The position numbers and the translations under genes were made by a program. From positions 3,104,201 through 3,168,200 of the forward strand of contig NC_087379.1 of NCBI RefSeq assembly GCF_963675165.1: a stretch of 64,000 nt of DNA, read 5' to 3'. The DNA comes from Halichondria panicea. Its lineage: Eukaryota; Porifera; Demospongiae; Suberitida; Halichondriidae. The notes beneath the pieces are model-generated. The model was not told the origin of the DNA, did no database searches, and worked only from the letters and a program-made list of their open reading frames with translations. How positions within the stretch are numbered: the stretch's first letter is position 1; each line of letters starts with the position of its first letter. Shown here in pieces: positions 35,801 through 48,438 of this stretch.

Positions 35801-38800
35801 CATTATTATCTGCTTATAGTGATCCCTACCAACTTAATTCTAACCATGCTACCACACTGTACCACTGTACCGATTCACAGCTACAGATGCACTTGTAGCA
35901 CATTTGACACACTCAGATTGAATTCGTTGCATGGCTCCCCGCACACAAACTAGGGAATAAAACTAAATTACACGTCAGAGGTAAACATAACACAACTCAC
36001 CCGCCCACGAGGTTGAACCCTAGACAAAGGTTAATGTGCCGTGCACAAACATAAACATGCTGTCAGAACTGTTAAAACTAGCCATGCTATAATCCCCAAT
36101 CCATTTCTTAGCTAGATGACAAACAAGTTAACCCCCCACCACACATTTCATTATTCACGCAGAACAAAACATTCCAGCTGGGTCCTAGACACACTACACT
36201 TGAACTCTAACCCAACATGGGAATAGGGAGGGAGTACGTCATTGACCTTTGAACTTATATGTATAAACAGATAAGTAAGAAGCAGCTCATATATAGGAAG
36301 TTGGACACGCATCATCAATCACGTGACATTCCTAAGCGCTAACCATAGATACTAAACAACTTTAAACGGGTACCTCTGACTTTACTGAGCTTATTAACAC
36401 TTGACTATATGGACTGGTCCAACCAGACAACCGACACAGCTAGAGTAAGAATATATATTTCAGCGGTGCTGTATGTAGCTTGCACTGTGCACTGTACTGG
36501 CTGGCAAGAATCTAGTAACTCTATGCACTGATTGCTGGGGATCGATCGAGTTGGTTAATGAAAGGTTCAATTTTGCAGAGAGTTAATGTTGCCTTCAGTC
36601 TCTAATGACCGTGCAACAACAAACAAACTTTACATGGAGAATCATTGATCTGTGCAAGCTCAGCAAAAAGTAGTGCACGTCATCGTGTCTAACCTCCTCT
36701 GGAAGCAGCTATACATTGCATAAAATCCATAATTACCCGAGGCGCGCGTGGGTGGCCACGGGTATAGTAGTACGTTGTTTGTTTGTAATAATTATGTGAG
36801 CCTACTCACCTGGGTGCCAAAGCACTGCGTTTACAGCATGGATAGCCTCCACACAACAAGTTAATTGTGGCAGATTTCGATGTTAAAGCTTCTTTGTCGT
36901 ATAAAAGCAAGCAAAAGCTAGCAAGTTGCCTAGCTCTACACGTGACCTTTTTCAAGGTAGATCTACATATTGCAGCTGAAGTGATCCTTTACCGGTCTCT
37001 ATTAAAAGTAGAATTGTAGGTAATTGTTGCTTCTTTACTCCTCTGGTTTTTATAAATCTATTTATTCATGTCAACAGCCGAGGGTTAGCACTTCAGTGCT
37101 CTAGTTTGTTTGTTTGTGTGTGATATGTACACGTGAGTCTACTCACCTGGATGCCATAGCACTGCATTTACAGCATGCATGTCCACACAACAAGTTATTA
37201 TGGCAGATTTCGATTAAAGCTTCGTTGTTGTATAAAAGCGAGCAAAAGCTAAAAGCTAAAAGCTTAAATTTGCACGATGGTTAGCTCGATCTACACGCGA
37301 CCTTTATTCGAAGTAGATCTACATATTTGCAGCTGAAATGATCCTTACCTGTTTCTATTAACAGTTTGTTGCTTCTTTATTAAGGTATAACTTAGATTTA
37401 TTCATGTCATGTCAACAGCCGAGGGTTAGCAGCACTTCAGTGCTCTAGTTTATCCATATCTACGGAGTAAAGATTTCTATTAAAACTAAGCTTTACAAAC
37501 GGTTTAAACCTTTAGCACTGAAATGCTATTCTCACCGACCAGATCGAGTGCTGTACAAATGTGATGTGAAACTCAGTAGTACCGTGCAATGCGAAATTTT
37601 TGCTGTTTTCGAGGGATAAAAATCCTTCACGAAATTGTTAATTTGAGTGCCTTGAAACTTTTGTGCTATAATTTATGGTGCATGAACATGGAGTACATGT
37701 AGCTAGGAGGGGCAATGAAAATAACCTATACAGATACAGGGGTATATCATATCAGACTCGAATGCTTTGACAAGGCTTTGAACGGCAGTGGTGCATGCAC
37801 TAGAACTAAGATCACAGCAGAGTCAGCAAAGAGGCCTAGATTGTTACCAGTAGGACACCTGACCTGATCTGACATGCAATGGGACCGCAGTATGAAAATA
37901 AATAGGGCTCCAGTTGTTCCACATGACTGTATATAACGTCAGGAGTGCATGCACACGCACGTTATCAGGATATTCATGCACTCCTGATTACGTGCATGTG
38001 CAATGCCAATGCATGCCTAAAGCGGTTAGCTACATGTAGCTAGCCAACGTGCAAGGTAAGCTTCTACAAGGTAAGCTTCTACTCACTATTATTCGACAAC
38101 AAAGCGCTTTAACATCAAAATCAGCCACTATTAAATTCTTGTGTGGAGGCTATCCATGCTGAAAACACAGCGCCATGGTATCCATGTGAGCAGACAGACA
38201 GACAGGCTACTATAACCTGTAGCCGCCCACGTACCTCGGGTTAACAACTAGAGATCACCTCCTGCCAAATAGTGTCTAGTTTGCACAGAGTGGTCTTACA
38301 TTGCGAACAAACTAATTCCATTTATGTTGCTTAGGGTGGCACCTAAGAAGCAGCTGAGGGTGAAAAGGCCAGCCTACTTAACAACAAGACGTCTTTGCCA
38401 GCTGAGCACTAGACCAGTACCTTCTTTGTAACGCAGTACTTCTCTTTTGAGCAAGTGAGTGGTAGAGTTGTGCCAGAGGCTTGTTCTATTAAGGAATTGT
38501 ACACAAGACATTGTCAAGATTTACATGTTTGGCTGAAATGGAGTGTACACACACTAATAGTGTCTATTCACTCACAAATTATCCATATTGTTCACACAGA
38601 CTAATCGTAATTATTATCATGTAGGTGGATATCCATTAGATGTGGTGAACTCTGACTGGCTGGGCTACAATGACAAACAGACCTATGAGATATATAGTGA
38701 TAGTCTGGAGTCCAGTGGCCTACAATTTATCGCACATTATGATACATTTAATACATAGATCTGACAGCAAAGTAGAGATTTGCAGTGAGTAGTTCAAAAT

Positions 38801-41800
38801 ACCAGGGCACAAATTTCAAGACAGAGTACACTGAGCAGGGTACAATCTTTACATGTGCATGCAACGGGCCTACACAGACACATCCAATGATGAACAGTCT
38901 TTGTGAAGGAATGCACAGATTTGGCACTATGGAACAAACGAACTGTATAATTACGAGTTGATAGCTCCAAATTAGTGCAAGCTCTACAACATGGTAGGCA
39001 GGACAGTAAGCTAGAGGGCAGGTAGACACTGCAACACTTGTGATATTGAGTGGGTGCACCAACATAAGAAAACTCCCAGTGTTTTGAAGCATTCACATAA
39101 TAGCCATTGAGGTGGACTGTGATTGTTACAATGGACTAGTTAGGACTTGAGTAAAATTTGTGGGACGTATTTAGATGATGAGAGACAAAAGAGATGTAAG
39201 GGAACAACTTTCTTTTGAGCAACTAGGTACAGGGTTATACTACATGTATAGTAATTGGTGTACGTAGGTTGAGGAAAGAAAAAAATATTAGCCACCAGTA
39301 ACTATCCACTTTTTAATTCTGCATTGTACGTAAGTGCGTCAACTGCACAACAAGTACATGTACACTATGAAAAGTGGGGAAGACTTCTCTTGGCCACGCA
39401 ATAGAATCATATACACAACAGCACACCTCCACACTTAAAGTGGGCTTGGATGGACACTTGCCTAACTAGTGTACTTGTAATCTAACTGAGTATTTACAGG
39501 CCAAGGGAGAACCTCCCTCTCTCGGTACAAGCACTTAGTCAACTGACACTCACTGCATTCTGAGCCTGACATGATAGAGGGAGTATCCTTCAGAGGCGTC
39601 CATTGGAGGGTCACTCAAACTGAGCACTTGACACAGGACGTCCCCCACAGTACTGAACTGGTCGTACTCCACTGACATGCTCGCCTCGAGGGAAGGTATC
39701 ACAACACGCACATCTCTGTAGGCAGGCTCCAAAGTCTTCAGCTCTAGCTTGCACTGTGTTTGTGTACATAGAAAGCACAAGTAAATACATACAAAAAAGG
39801 TATATAAAGTACATTAGTGCTTAACGACGAAATTGCGTGTGCGTGTGTGTAGGGCGGTGGGTAGATGTATGCTCTCAACAGAGCTAGATAAATCTTATGA
39901 ACCTCAATCTCAATAACCACCCTAACCATGTGAACTGCCTACTGTGTATCTATCCTAGTTTCCGACTGGTTATTGCCCAAATTTACCATAGCAACTCAAC
40001 ATTATAGCCCAGCACAAACAATGTAGCCTAACTTATGCAAAACATTGTTTGTTTTTAGCTTAGGTATGTGCATTCTTGTGCATATCAGTGAAGGGATCCA
40101 AACTATCATTGGCAAGCAAGTGAGGTCAAAAGATTATGTGATCAACAATTGTATATCAAACATCGCAGAGAGCTTTGAGATGTTTTCACTAACGAAGCAG
40201 GAATGCAGTGCAAACAAACATCAGTTTCTGCCAGACAGGACAATGAAGTACTTGAGCAACCAAAGACCGACTAGGGAATGCTGCTACTCAATGCTATCAC
40301 TACATCACTGCCAGCCACAGTTGGCTGGCATGAATGCAATGGAAGTTAACTTTACAGCTTTGTATTCAACCATTCTAAGTGTGGATTAAACTTTGTACTT
40401 CACAAACAGCTACATGTAAATATCACAGTTCTAACTCTTTTATCAAACGAACCAATGCCAATGTGTTGTCGCCTACCTTCCTCTTCCAATGCACCTCATC
40501 TGGTTTGCTCTTATTTTTTCGCCGCAACAACCCCCCTGCTATTGTAAGTGCTGAAAAAGCACCACTAGATTTCCTCCGTGTAGCTTTTATTTCCTCAGGA
40601 GGCTCGATCGGTCGACTAGCGGACAAGCAAGCAGTATGTCTCTTTACATCCTTGCTATCGACACCTACGTTGAGTGTGTTGTTCCTCTCTCGGCTTACGG
40701 CCACAATGTCTGCACTTGGGAGGTGTCCATTGGGTGCAGCTTCTCTAGCAGTACAAGTGTCTACTTGCATATCACCGTTTGTGTTCAATAGCTGTGCTCG
40801 TTTAGTGAGATCAGCTGTTGCCAGATGCTCTATTTTAACGATACCATTCGAGACACTGTCAGGGCGGGACGGGACATGGTCGACTTTTATCAGAGCGCTT
40901 GCTATGTTCCGAGTAGCTGTGGCTCCTTTTGCGTTCTTAGCAAGCCCAATACCAGTAGCACTATCCAAGGTTGGAGTAGGTTCCGAGCCAGAACGAAGAA
41001 AACCAGTCTCTCTACCAATAATAGGATTTCGAACATGCTCAAACGAGTCAGATGACTCCACAAAACTTGACACATAATTGGTGGACCGCATTCTCTCCAT
41101 CACTCGAACATGGCCATTGGCAGACACAGAAAGAGGAACAGGCTTAATCCTCTTTGACTTAGTGTGTCCATCAGAAGCACTTCGTTTCACCGTAGCTTTT
41201 CGATCTTTTGGTGGCTTTGCTTCTGCTTGTGGTTTAACTTTCCTGGACTTGGTATGACCATCAGAAGCGCTGCGTTTCAATGATGAGTTCTTTTCTTTCG
41301 GTGGTTTGACGCTTCTGGATTTTGAATACCCATCGGAAGCGCTACGTTTCAAATTAGACCTCTTCTCCTTTGACTTCGGCTCTTTACTGCGGCTCCTAGA
41401 TTTCTCCATTCTTTTATCAGTGGCTTTAGGTTTGTCCTCTGCAGTGTACTGGCCCAAAGCCACTTGATTCCCTCCAAAACCAACAGCTATAATGTCACCA
41501 GAGCGTCCATCAATGCTTCTTGCTTGTGCACCAGTCAAATCCACACAGCTATGAGAGAATAGGTGATTCTTGAACACTCGAAGAGGCATTTGTTGAAAGG
41601 CTGTAACGCGACGTACTACTAGCTATTATGCAAGCAAGCCAAAACTGTTGTTTATTATAAACTGGCAACTATATTAGCTTTGAGCAAACTGGCTATACAC
41701 AACATTGGAAAGTCCCTCCCTTGCATGGGCTGTTTATATAGCAATCGCTGACGCCAATAATACGACCACACACTATAGCGTACCAAGACTAAATTAGAAG

Positions 41801-44800
41801 GTGGGTAAGAGTGTCTAAATAGAGCTGTCCAATTAGCCTCGTTAGAAGATAGAGTTGTCTGCCAAGTCACCGTGGGTTGCTGTAATACATGTAGCCCATG
41901 CGAGTGAGTCCAAAAAATACACACACTAAGAATACATATCGTGAAAAGTGGTTACCTATAGTTTCAGACTGCCCAAACTTGAGGTGACAAAGCAGGTATC
42001 ACGGGCCATCCTAGAAACCGAGCAAATTTGGAGTTTGATTTGGGCACACAGAGATTGTTTATACTGGGTCTAATTGATGTTTATAAAGATTGTTTGAGCA
42101 TTAAATTTAGAATCACGTTGATGGCTTGTATACGGTATATGTTTGTCAGAATAAAAAGTTCCTGTTTTTTTTTTAACGGCCGGCTGAACCGCTTGCATAT
42201 AAACGGAATGGTAAAACAAGGCAGCTCATTAAAATTTCGAACAGTAAAAAAAATGTATCGTTACATTAATAAAATGTCGAACAGTACAGAAATGTATCGT
42301 TACATTAACGCAATTCACTTCATATAATTATTACTTGCAGGTCACTTGTTTTTGGTGGTATAAACAGATATAGTATAAATACAGTAAGCAATATTTTGTG
42401 GTTGAATACACGACAATGATCGAATAAACATAATGGTGATCGATGATGTCTTGGAACAATGAAGGCTTAATAGTAAAGCAGACATGATAGATCCTGATCG
42501 GCTTTGAACTATTTCCAGGTCAGCATTCTAACAATAACATAATCGAATTCACTACAATAACAGACCCACTGCAATGTACACTAGTCTGGCTATCCAGCTT
42601 TCAAGGATGGGTACGTACGTACGTTGTGTGTCCCGAGATATTGCTGATTTGGGACCCGTTTTTGTATCGTATTACAATAAAATTTAATTACAGTATATTT
42701 ATAAAGCTTGCGAGTTGGTTTAGCGGTTTTCTAACAACAGCAACACTACATGCAACGAGAATTTTCTTCGACAGCTACTGTATGCTCAGCAATACATGTA
42801 CATCCCTTCAGTACAGAGAATGCTTCAGTACAGAGAATGAGTGAGGCCCTTCCTTTTTTCCAGGGTGTAACTTTTTAGCTTTCTTTTCTGACAGTGTGCC
42901 CATCAAGGTTTGGTTCATTATAGTTATAGTATCATGCAACACAGTTCATCATAGCTATTTCAAGGTTTGGTTCATTATAGTTATAGCATCATGCAACAAT
43001 GAAACACACAATGTTGGAAGTGTAGGTACATTCGTAAGTAGTGAGCTCACCTCTGTAGGTAGTTTGTAGTGATTCAAAGTTTGGTCCTCCTCCAGCCACT
43101 CCCATCCTTCCTCATCCTAGTGGGAGAATGACGTTTAAGGTATTTGTGGCATTTGTCAAATTTGTGCTTCCGATAATTGTTATTAACCTTCTATAGTTGG
43201 CAACTATAAGCTGAACATTACCGTAAGACCTCGATTTAAGGCGACCCTTTTAAACTTGAAAAATTATGTTGAAGCCTGATGTCCCGGCTCTACTAAGTCA
43301 ACGTGCCTTGATTTCCGGCCGCTTAAAACATGTAGTTTCCAGTGGGCTATAATCGAATCTAGGGTGTGGCTCTCATTCACCTCCAATTAGGATGCAACAT
43401 TAACAAATAATTATAATCGCAGCTGTCGCTCACTTTTAGAGGCAGAACATTGCCTGAGCTCGACGGTGTCGCATATTAGTTTGGAGGGTCGCCTTAAATC
43501 GATGTTTTATGGTACTCAAAACAGGGAGATAAAGATATATGACTCACCTCCATGTATCGAAACAAGTGCAGTTTTGAGAGTTGAGGAATCGGGAGGTCAC
43601 ATCTCTCGTGGAATTGCTGGGAGGGCAAATCACACAAGCGTTCACACAAGCGTTCATTACAAGACTTCAACTTCACAGCTCAGGTACATGCACTGACTCC
43701 GCCCATACAGCACAAGCTCAATGAGTACAAGTACGCTACACACAACTATAGTTTGGGGAGGTCCGAATTCATTAACTGTATGGCAATGAGCTCTTTTATT
43801 TTAAGAAACATTATTGTTGAGATAGCATTATTTTTACTCAATCGTGAAAACCTAGCTGTAGCTTGTCCCTACAGCCTTTTCAAAGCTTGTTGAGGTACGA
43901 TCAATCAAGCTTGTATGAGCTAAAGAAGCAGTTAGCAAACCTCCAAGATTCATTTGCAGCAAGAAATGACTCATTGAGCATACATAGCTCTGGCAATCGA
44001 AACCTCACAATTTTCATGACGGCCAAAAGGCTGTTCCCCAATGGTGTCTGTTTTATGGACGTTCCACTGTACCATAATCACTAAAAACGTTTTGCGAGCA
44101 TCATTGAGTATTGAGCACTTCGCAACAATAAAACTTAAACTGGTACTGGTATATGTACAGCACACACTTTTCTGCTGATTTGGCTCATTCCAAAGGGTTT
44201 TCACGCCAAAACGCCAAAATAGTCTAGTAATAGGTAGTGAAGCTTCTATCTCATAGTAAAATGTGGAGTACTCCATCAGACTATCACAGGTCTCACATCA
44301 CCCACTAACCCTGTTACTAAGAACTAGACCACATATAATTAGGAGTCAGACAAATTCTCACTAGCTGTACACCAACAAATGTTTGTAAGTAAGCCCATGA
44401 AAGAAAAATCAGCCATCTAGAGTACACAAAATATACTTATAGGCTACTCTGCCAATTAAGAGCACCCCAAAGCACATCAGAGGAATAGGTAACTAGGTTA
44501 GTGTGAAGACTCTAGCCATCCCTACTGTAGTAACCAACAAGAGGATTAGATTTGCACCCTCAGTGGTCTTTAGGTGGTGATGGGATAGCTACAAGCTAAA
44601 GGCTAAAGCTGGATATGACACTATATCCAGCTGTGCACAATTAAGTTACATTTGACACACGTTTTACACTGATCACCACACACACCTTGAGGATGGCCAC
44701 TCTTAGAAACTCGATCAGAGTGTAGGGTGAGAAACGAAACTTGAGTGAAGTGCCACGACCTTTCTGACCCTGAGCCACATCGCCAGGTATGGACACAGTT

Positions 44801-47596
44801 ACTACACACAACTCGGACAGGAGCATCGACTTTCGGTTGGCTAGCAACTGGCGATGGTTGCCTCGGCGTTGTTTAGGACCTGAGGAATTAATAGTAGTGG
44901 GAAAAGCCAGATTGTATGTAATCTAAGCTACCATATACATGTACACGTTGTAAATGTAACAATGCGAAGCATTAGAGCCATTAGTATACATGTTTAGACA
45001 CGCTTTTTGACAAATCCACCAGAAAATCTTATAAATAATTATACTGCCTAAACATTATCTCTACAGTGGTATACATGCCTATACAAGGACTACAACACCT
45101 GTACAATGTATGTGATCGAGACACACCTGCTCTGAGTGAACTGAATCCGTCTTTGAGGTTGACCATCTTTCGGCCTACGTGGAGCTGCTGCTGACTCAGC
45201 GACGAGGCCATGGGCTGTCTGTCAATAGGACTGCTCGTGAGCGACTGACTATGAAACAACACGTCACCCTAGGGGGGGGGGGTATGCTAGGTTAGTAATT
45301 CCATGTACAAATACACCCATGGTCCCCAAATATAATGCAGACCTCTCCTGAGTGCATGCATGCACCTCGACTCTTCAATGGGCTCGCTGCAAGTTACATT
45401 AGGGTTTGGGGTACAATTACTAATACCATAATGTGTATAGAGCTGAGAGTACTGCACTTGTATGTACAATGAATGTATACACTGTACAGTACTTTGCTGC
45501 TGTGGGCCTACAAATAAGAGGGTTTGCTGACTGACCTCTGAGACTAGCGAGTCCCGCCCGCTGTGTCCTGGGTCCAGATCTCCCAGTCCCGAGTCGATGC
45601 TGCGTACAGAACGACGGGTGCTCGTTCCATTGGTCGGTTCACGGAGGAAGTTGTCGGTAGATTCTGGCGGAGACGAGGAGCTGTCTCGCGTGGACAAAGA
45701 CTTGGAAGGGGGTCTAGAGAGGAGGGAGATAGCAAGGTAACAGCCAGGGGTCTTGCTAAAGGGGCCGCCATAAGGGGCCAAGAGTGCACATGTACTTATT
45801 GCAATCTCAAAATTTTACAGTATTACAATTCCACAGCCATGCTATTCAACCTACATGTACGTCTGTGCATGTACATACATACATGTACAATGTATGTAGC
45901 TATGCTATTGGGAGTGGTTCAACAGTCTCACCTCTGCACATTGTCCATATCCTCCACCTCAGTGCGAGTGATAACTGGAATAGCCACCTTGGTAACAGTG
46001 GCTAGACCGTTGGCTAGTCCCTTCCTGGTCCTACGAGGACTGGACTGAGTCTCTCTGGGGCCGGGGCTTGCCGACTTGCTCACCCGCAGTCTGTCGCCAC
46101 CCATGAGGGGGAGGGGGGTAGCTTCTAGCCTGAGGGCTGTGTGTGAGGGGGAGGGGGCGGGGATAAATTAAGTTGAGAGTGGTGTAAAATTTACATAGTG
46201 TAAAAACCTTAACATTTATCACTTTGGACAAGTTTAGCAAGGGAAAATACAAATCATACATACATTGTAGAACACTCAACGAGGCTCACAGAAAAATGAG
46301 GTAGTAATGAATTGTTGTTGTATCCACAGCTAACAAGTTAACGACAACAAATGTAAACAAACTGTAAACAATCCTGAACCAATCAATACAACCATCACCT
46401 TCAAGCATTTCACTCCCGCCACTCTCAGTCTTGATCCTTCCCTTGTGCTTCCCACTGAATCTCTTCCACGCCTTGTTGCTGAGGGTCGGCTTTTCCACGG
46501 CTAGTTGATCCATGCCCCCTCGGCCCCCCACACCCAGGTCAAGGTCTATCTCCGTGGGGTTCCCTGATTTTGTTACCTGAAGGAGTGTTGTGGTTAATGG
46601 GGCATGGGCTTATGCAATCACTGACTGTGAATTAGTCTTATTGAGAGCACTAGCCAAAAAATGATACAGATATATACACATTAATTTACTTCCTTCATTG
46701 CCAATAACTGAATATCAACTAGAAGAGATTAGTGTTAAGTATTTGCTACCGATCCACAAATGAAAGTACTGATCATAGTTAGTATACACTACACGTTAGC
46801 ATACGTACCCCTTACACAAAGGAAGCGCTTTTGATGGGAATGAGCCACATTCTACGTAATCACACAAACTGTCTCTCATGGACAAGTCCCTACACACATG
46901 CTTAAGTCTGGAGCACTATGGACAAGTCCCTACACACATGCTTAAGTCTGGAGCACTATGGACAAGTCCCTACACACATGCTTAAGTCTAGAGCACTATG
47001 GACAAGTCCCTACACACATGCTTAAGTCTGGAGCACTATGGACAAGTCCCTACACACATGCTTAAGTCTAGAGCACTATGGACAAGTCCCTACACACATG
47101 CTTAAGTCTGGAGCACTATGGACAAGTCCCTACACACATGCTTAAGTCTGGAGCACTATGGAAAGATGCTCTACAAGAGGGGAAGAGGGGAATAGTTGTG
47201 ATAGACCCCATCATGCATGTGTGCTAAAGTATTATGCATTACTTGTATGGCTAGACAGTACATTACAGAACAATTTAGTCAGCCATTCATAAAATAATTA
47301 CTTAGCACTGTATTTTGCTATTTGCTTTGCAATTGCCCATAGGAGGACTATAAGCACAGCTATTCTGTACACAGACTCACCTGTATAGCATAAGCTTCTG
47401 GCTCTGGCACAATGGAGACTCTAGTGCCCACGTATAAGTCATCACTGCTCCCTGAGTACCTCTTGGTGAGCACCGCAGCACTTCTATTTGGTGACTCTAA
47501 GATGGCAGGTGGCCTTCTGTTGCGTCTGGGCTCCCTCTTTATTGTGCAATAGGTTGAGAGGTCCATCTCCCCTCTGGTATCCATCTCTGATGCCAT
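24684..47596 (-). CDS. RasGEF with tandem ubiquitin-superfold modules, REM and CDC25 domains (28 exons)
   Basis: Exons read by GT/AG and phase: 47381-47596, 46399-46576, 45932-46136, 45536-45713, 45127-45268, 44686-44879, 43051-43116, 39554-39747, 33766-33829, 32331-32440, 31832-31973, 31037-31200, 30740-30843, 30366-30441, 29625-29734, 29178-29317, 28785-28812, 28473-28613, 27653-27856, 27222-27328, about 27051-27107, 26776-26882, 26225-26332, 26056-26106, 25695-25909, 25455-25581, 24894-25003, 24684-24699. The ATG at 47596 is preceded in frame by TAG. The product is about 1176 aa and promotes GDP/GTP exchange on a Ras-family GTPase, by homology. One junction is uncertain: the exon at 27107 must pass on one base, which fits a weak donor in ATGTTCC/GTGACC (34-nt exon) but not the better-looking AAAG/GTAACA. 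The exact Ras, Rap or Ral target cannot be read from sequence. Confidence 0.88.
27222..28613 (-). other. REM (Ras exchanger N-motif) region of the 28-exon gene
   Basis: Three exons encode LRYNVSKPGTVAGATFNKLV, ERVTSEKDHDIEFVKTFLYT, YQSFATPDRLLRKLLERYNV and, after an insert, QTIQARVINALKLWVELSVD, with a helical tail LLQFVSTVLILDHPRLC. This is the usual REM order: a K/AgTl.kLve.Lt start, the tFL.tyrsF.tp..Ll..L..Ry core and an R.....l..Wve..f closing helix. REM stabilises the catalytic domain in SOS, RasGRF and Rap GEFs. Confidence 0.93.
33830..35727. repeat. Intron with local duplications and a hairpin
   Basis: A 104-base unit occurs twice in tandem at 34193-34400. A 91-92-base unit beginning TGGTGCAGTGGCAGCTACAT lies at 33882-33973 and again at 34729-34819. 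A hairpin with 26-base arms (GGATGGACTGTCAGTTACAT...) lies at 35000-35066, with a 15-base loop and one mismatch. No exon is found here. Confidence 0.8.
36795..37455 (-). repeat. Two adjacent copies of the AGAGCACTGAAGTGC dispersed repeat
   Basis: Copies at about 36795-37105 and 37130-37450 each run from CTCACCTGG.TGCCA.AGCACT through GTTAAAGCTTC to GCCGAGGGTTAGCA and CAGTGCTCTAGTTT. Inverted relatives occur in both duplication copies (13640-13995, 20240-20640) and part of one lies at 38080-38200. They lie in the large intron 39553-33830 of the RasGEF gene. The element is non-coding; its ends are not resolved. Confidence 0.7.
38200..39553. other. Intron, no further exon seen
   Basis: Open frames of 100-114 aa on the minus strand (38748-39096) have no splice-phase fit to the RasGEF exons and no domain signal. 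I treat this as intron. Confidence 0.5.
40423..41589 (-). CDS. Nested gene (or alternative exon) encoding a basic, repeat-containing 388-aa protein
   Basis: A 388-aa open frame lies inside the RasGEF intron 43050-39748, on the same strand. It holds three copies of a Lys-rich unit, KRSASDGYSKSRSVK, KRSASDGHTKSRKVK and KRSASDGHTKSKRIK, spaced 27-31 aa apart, in a Ser/Lys/Arg-rich N-terminal half; the C-terminal half is mixed and ends KVGDNTLALVRLIKELEL. It has no membrane segment; the unit looks like a nuclear or phosphorylation motif (RSxSDG). An acceptor-like TTACAG precedes the ATG by 11 bases with the frame open, so there may be an upstream exon. Splicing into the RasGEF message does not work: the frame does not fit after exon 43051-43116 and a TGA ends it before a usable donor. 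I recognise no family. Its length and repeat conservation argue that it is real. Confidence 0.65.
   Translation of the reverse strand: MPLRVFKNHLFSHSCVDLTGAQARSIDGRSGDIIAVGFGGNQVALGQYTAEDKPKATDKRMEKSRSRSKEPKSKEKRSNLKRSASDGYSKSRSVKPPKEKNSSLKRSASDGHTKSRKVKPQAEAKPPKDRKATVKRSASDGHTKSKRIKPVPLSVSANGHVRVMERMRSTNYVSSFVESSDSFEHVRNPIIGRETGFLRSGSEPTPTLDSATGIGLAKNAKGATATRNIASALIKVDHVPSRPDSVSNGIVKIEHLATADLTKRAQLLNTNGDMQVDTCTAREAAPNGHLPSADIVAVSRERNNTLNVGVDSKDVKRHTACLSASRPIEPPEEIKATRRKSSGAFSALTIAGGLLRRKNKSKPDEVHWKRKVGDNTLALVRLIKELEL
41600..43050. other. Intron sequence with a 2-copy tandem repeat
   Basis: No convincing exon. Bases about 42903-42998 contain two copies of TCAAGGTTTGGTTCATTATA followed by GTTATAG.ATCATGCAACA. 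Upstream exons of the nested gene could lie at the high-coordinate end but cannot be fixed. Confidence 0.55.
43221..43512. mobile_element. 292-bp MITE, TA-flanked
   Basis: Left end TA/CCGTAAGACCTCGATTTAAG and right end CTTAAATCGATGTTTTATGG/TA form imperfect inverted repeats of about 28 bases. It is the same family as 17425-17735 and lies in the RasGEF intron between exons 44686-44879 and 43051-43116. Confidence 0.8.
45127..47596 (-). other. N-terminal low-complexity region of the 28-exon gene
   Basis: Five exons, about 306 aa, rich in Ser, Arg, Pro and Thr, with little predicted order. Short motifs such as KRYSGSSDDLYVG, SPGPRETQSSPRRTR, SSPPESTDNFL and RSVRSIDSGLGD look like phosphorylation or docking sites. 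There is no membrane segment or signal peptide. The region probably regulates or localises the exchange factor. Confidence 0.75.
46881..47160. repeat. 40-bp minisatellite, 7 copies
   Basis: The unit begins GACAAGTCCCTACACACATG and ends GGAGCACTATG. Seven units stand head to tail; two have CTAGAG in place of CTGGAG. It lies in the first intron of the RasGEF gene. Confidence 0.97.
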
Positions 47597-48351
<755 letters not shown>

Positions 48352-48438
48352 GTGGACACAAAACCTCCATAAGTTAATGACCCTACAGACTGGACAGTAA
48401 ACAATACACACTCAGCAAACAGGTGCATGTACACATTA

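Larger units (their letters stand above)
29178..44879 (-). other. Five consecutive ubiquitin-superfold (talin F0/F1-like) modules of the 28-exon gene
   Basis: Eleven exons read through repeated units with a shared plan: a beta strand, a short basic turn, a TVGE-type helix, then a late G.W/L..d..l..Y.L motif. Unit 1 (44879-43051) ends EGWEWLEEDQTLNHYKLPTE; unit 2 (39747-33766) has FSTVGDVLCQVL and MIYYHILPTDVLECR; unit 3 (32440-31832) has ETVGELI and GLWMEDYKFLAAYKLKAT; unit 4 (31200-30740) has LVSEVVDLL and YYGLYFHDD; unit 5 (30441-29178) has LRDYLARRYGL and EQEHVSLVYRG. The endings resemble the F0/F1 modules of talin, where WLE...LDYY.L is typical. Such folds often bind Rap or Ras GTPases or membranes. 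The fold is inferred from pattern only. Confidence 0.6.

Noticed and set aside
38748..39096. Two overlapping minus-strand frames of 100 and 114 aa in the large RasGEF intron
   Set aside because: No phase-2 acceptor fits the preceding exon, and neither frame resembles the neighbouring modules.
42710..42780. Possible tRNA gene (TTGGTTTAGCGG)
   Set aside because: No acceptor-stem pairing and no TTCGA-type T loop at the right distance.
46881..47160. CRISPR-like regular repeats
   Set aside because: The repeats are contiguous without unique spacers and the DNA is from an animal; it is a minisatellite.
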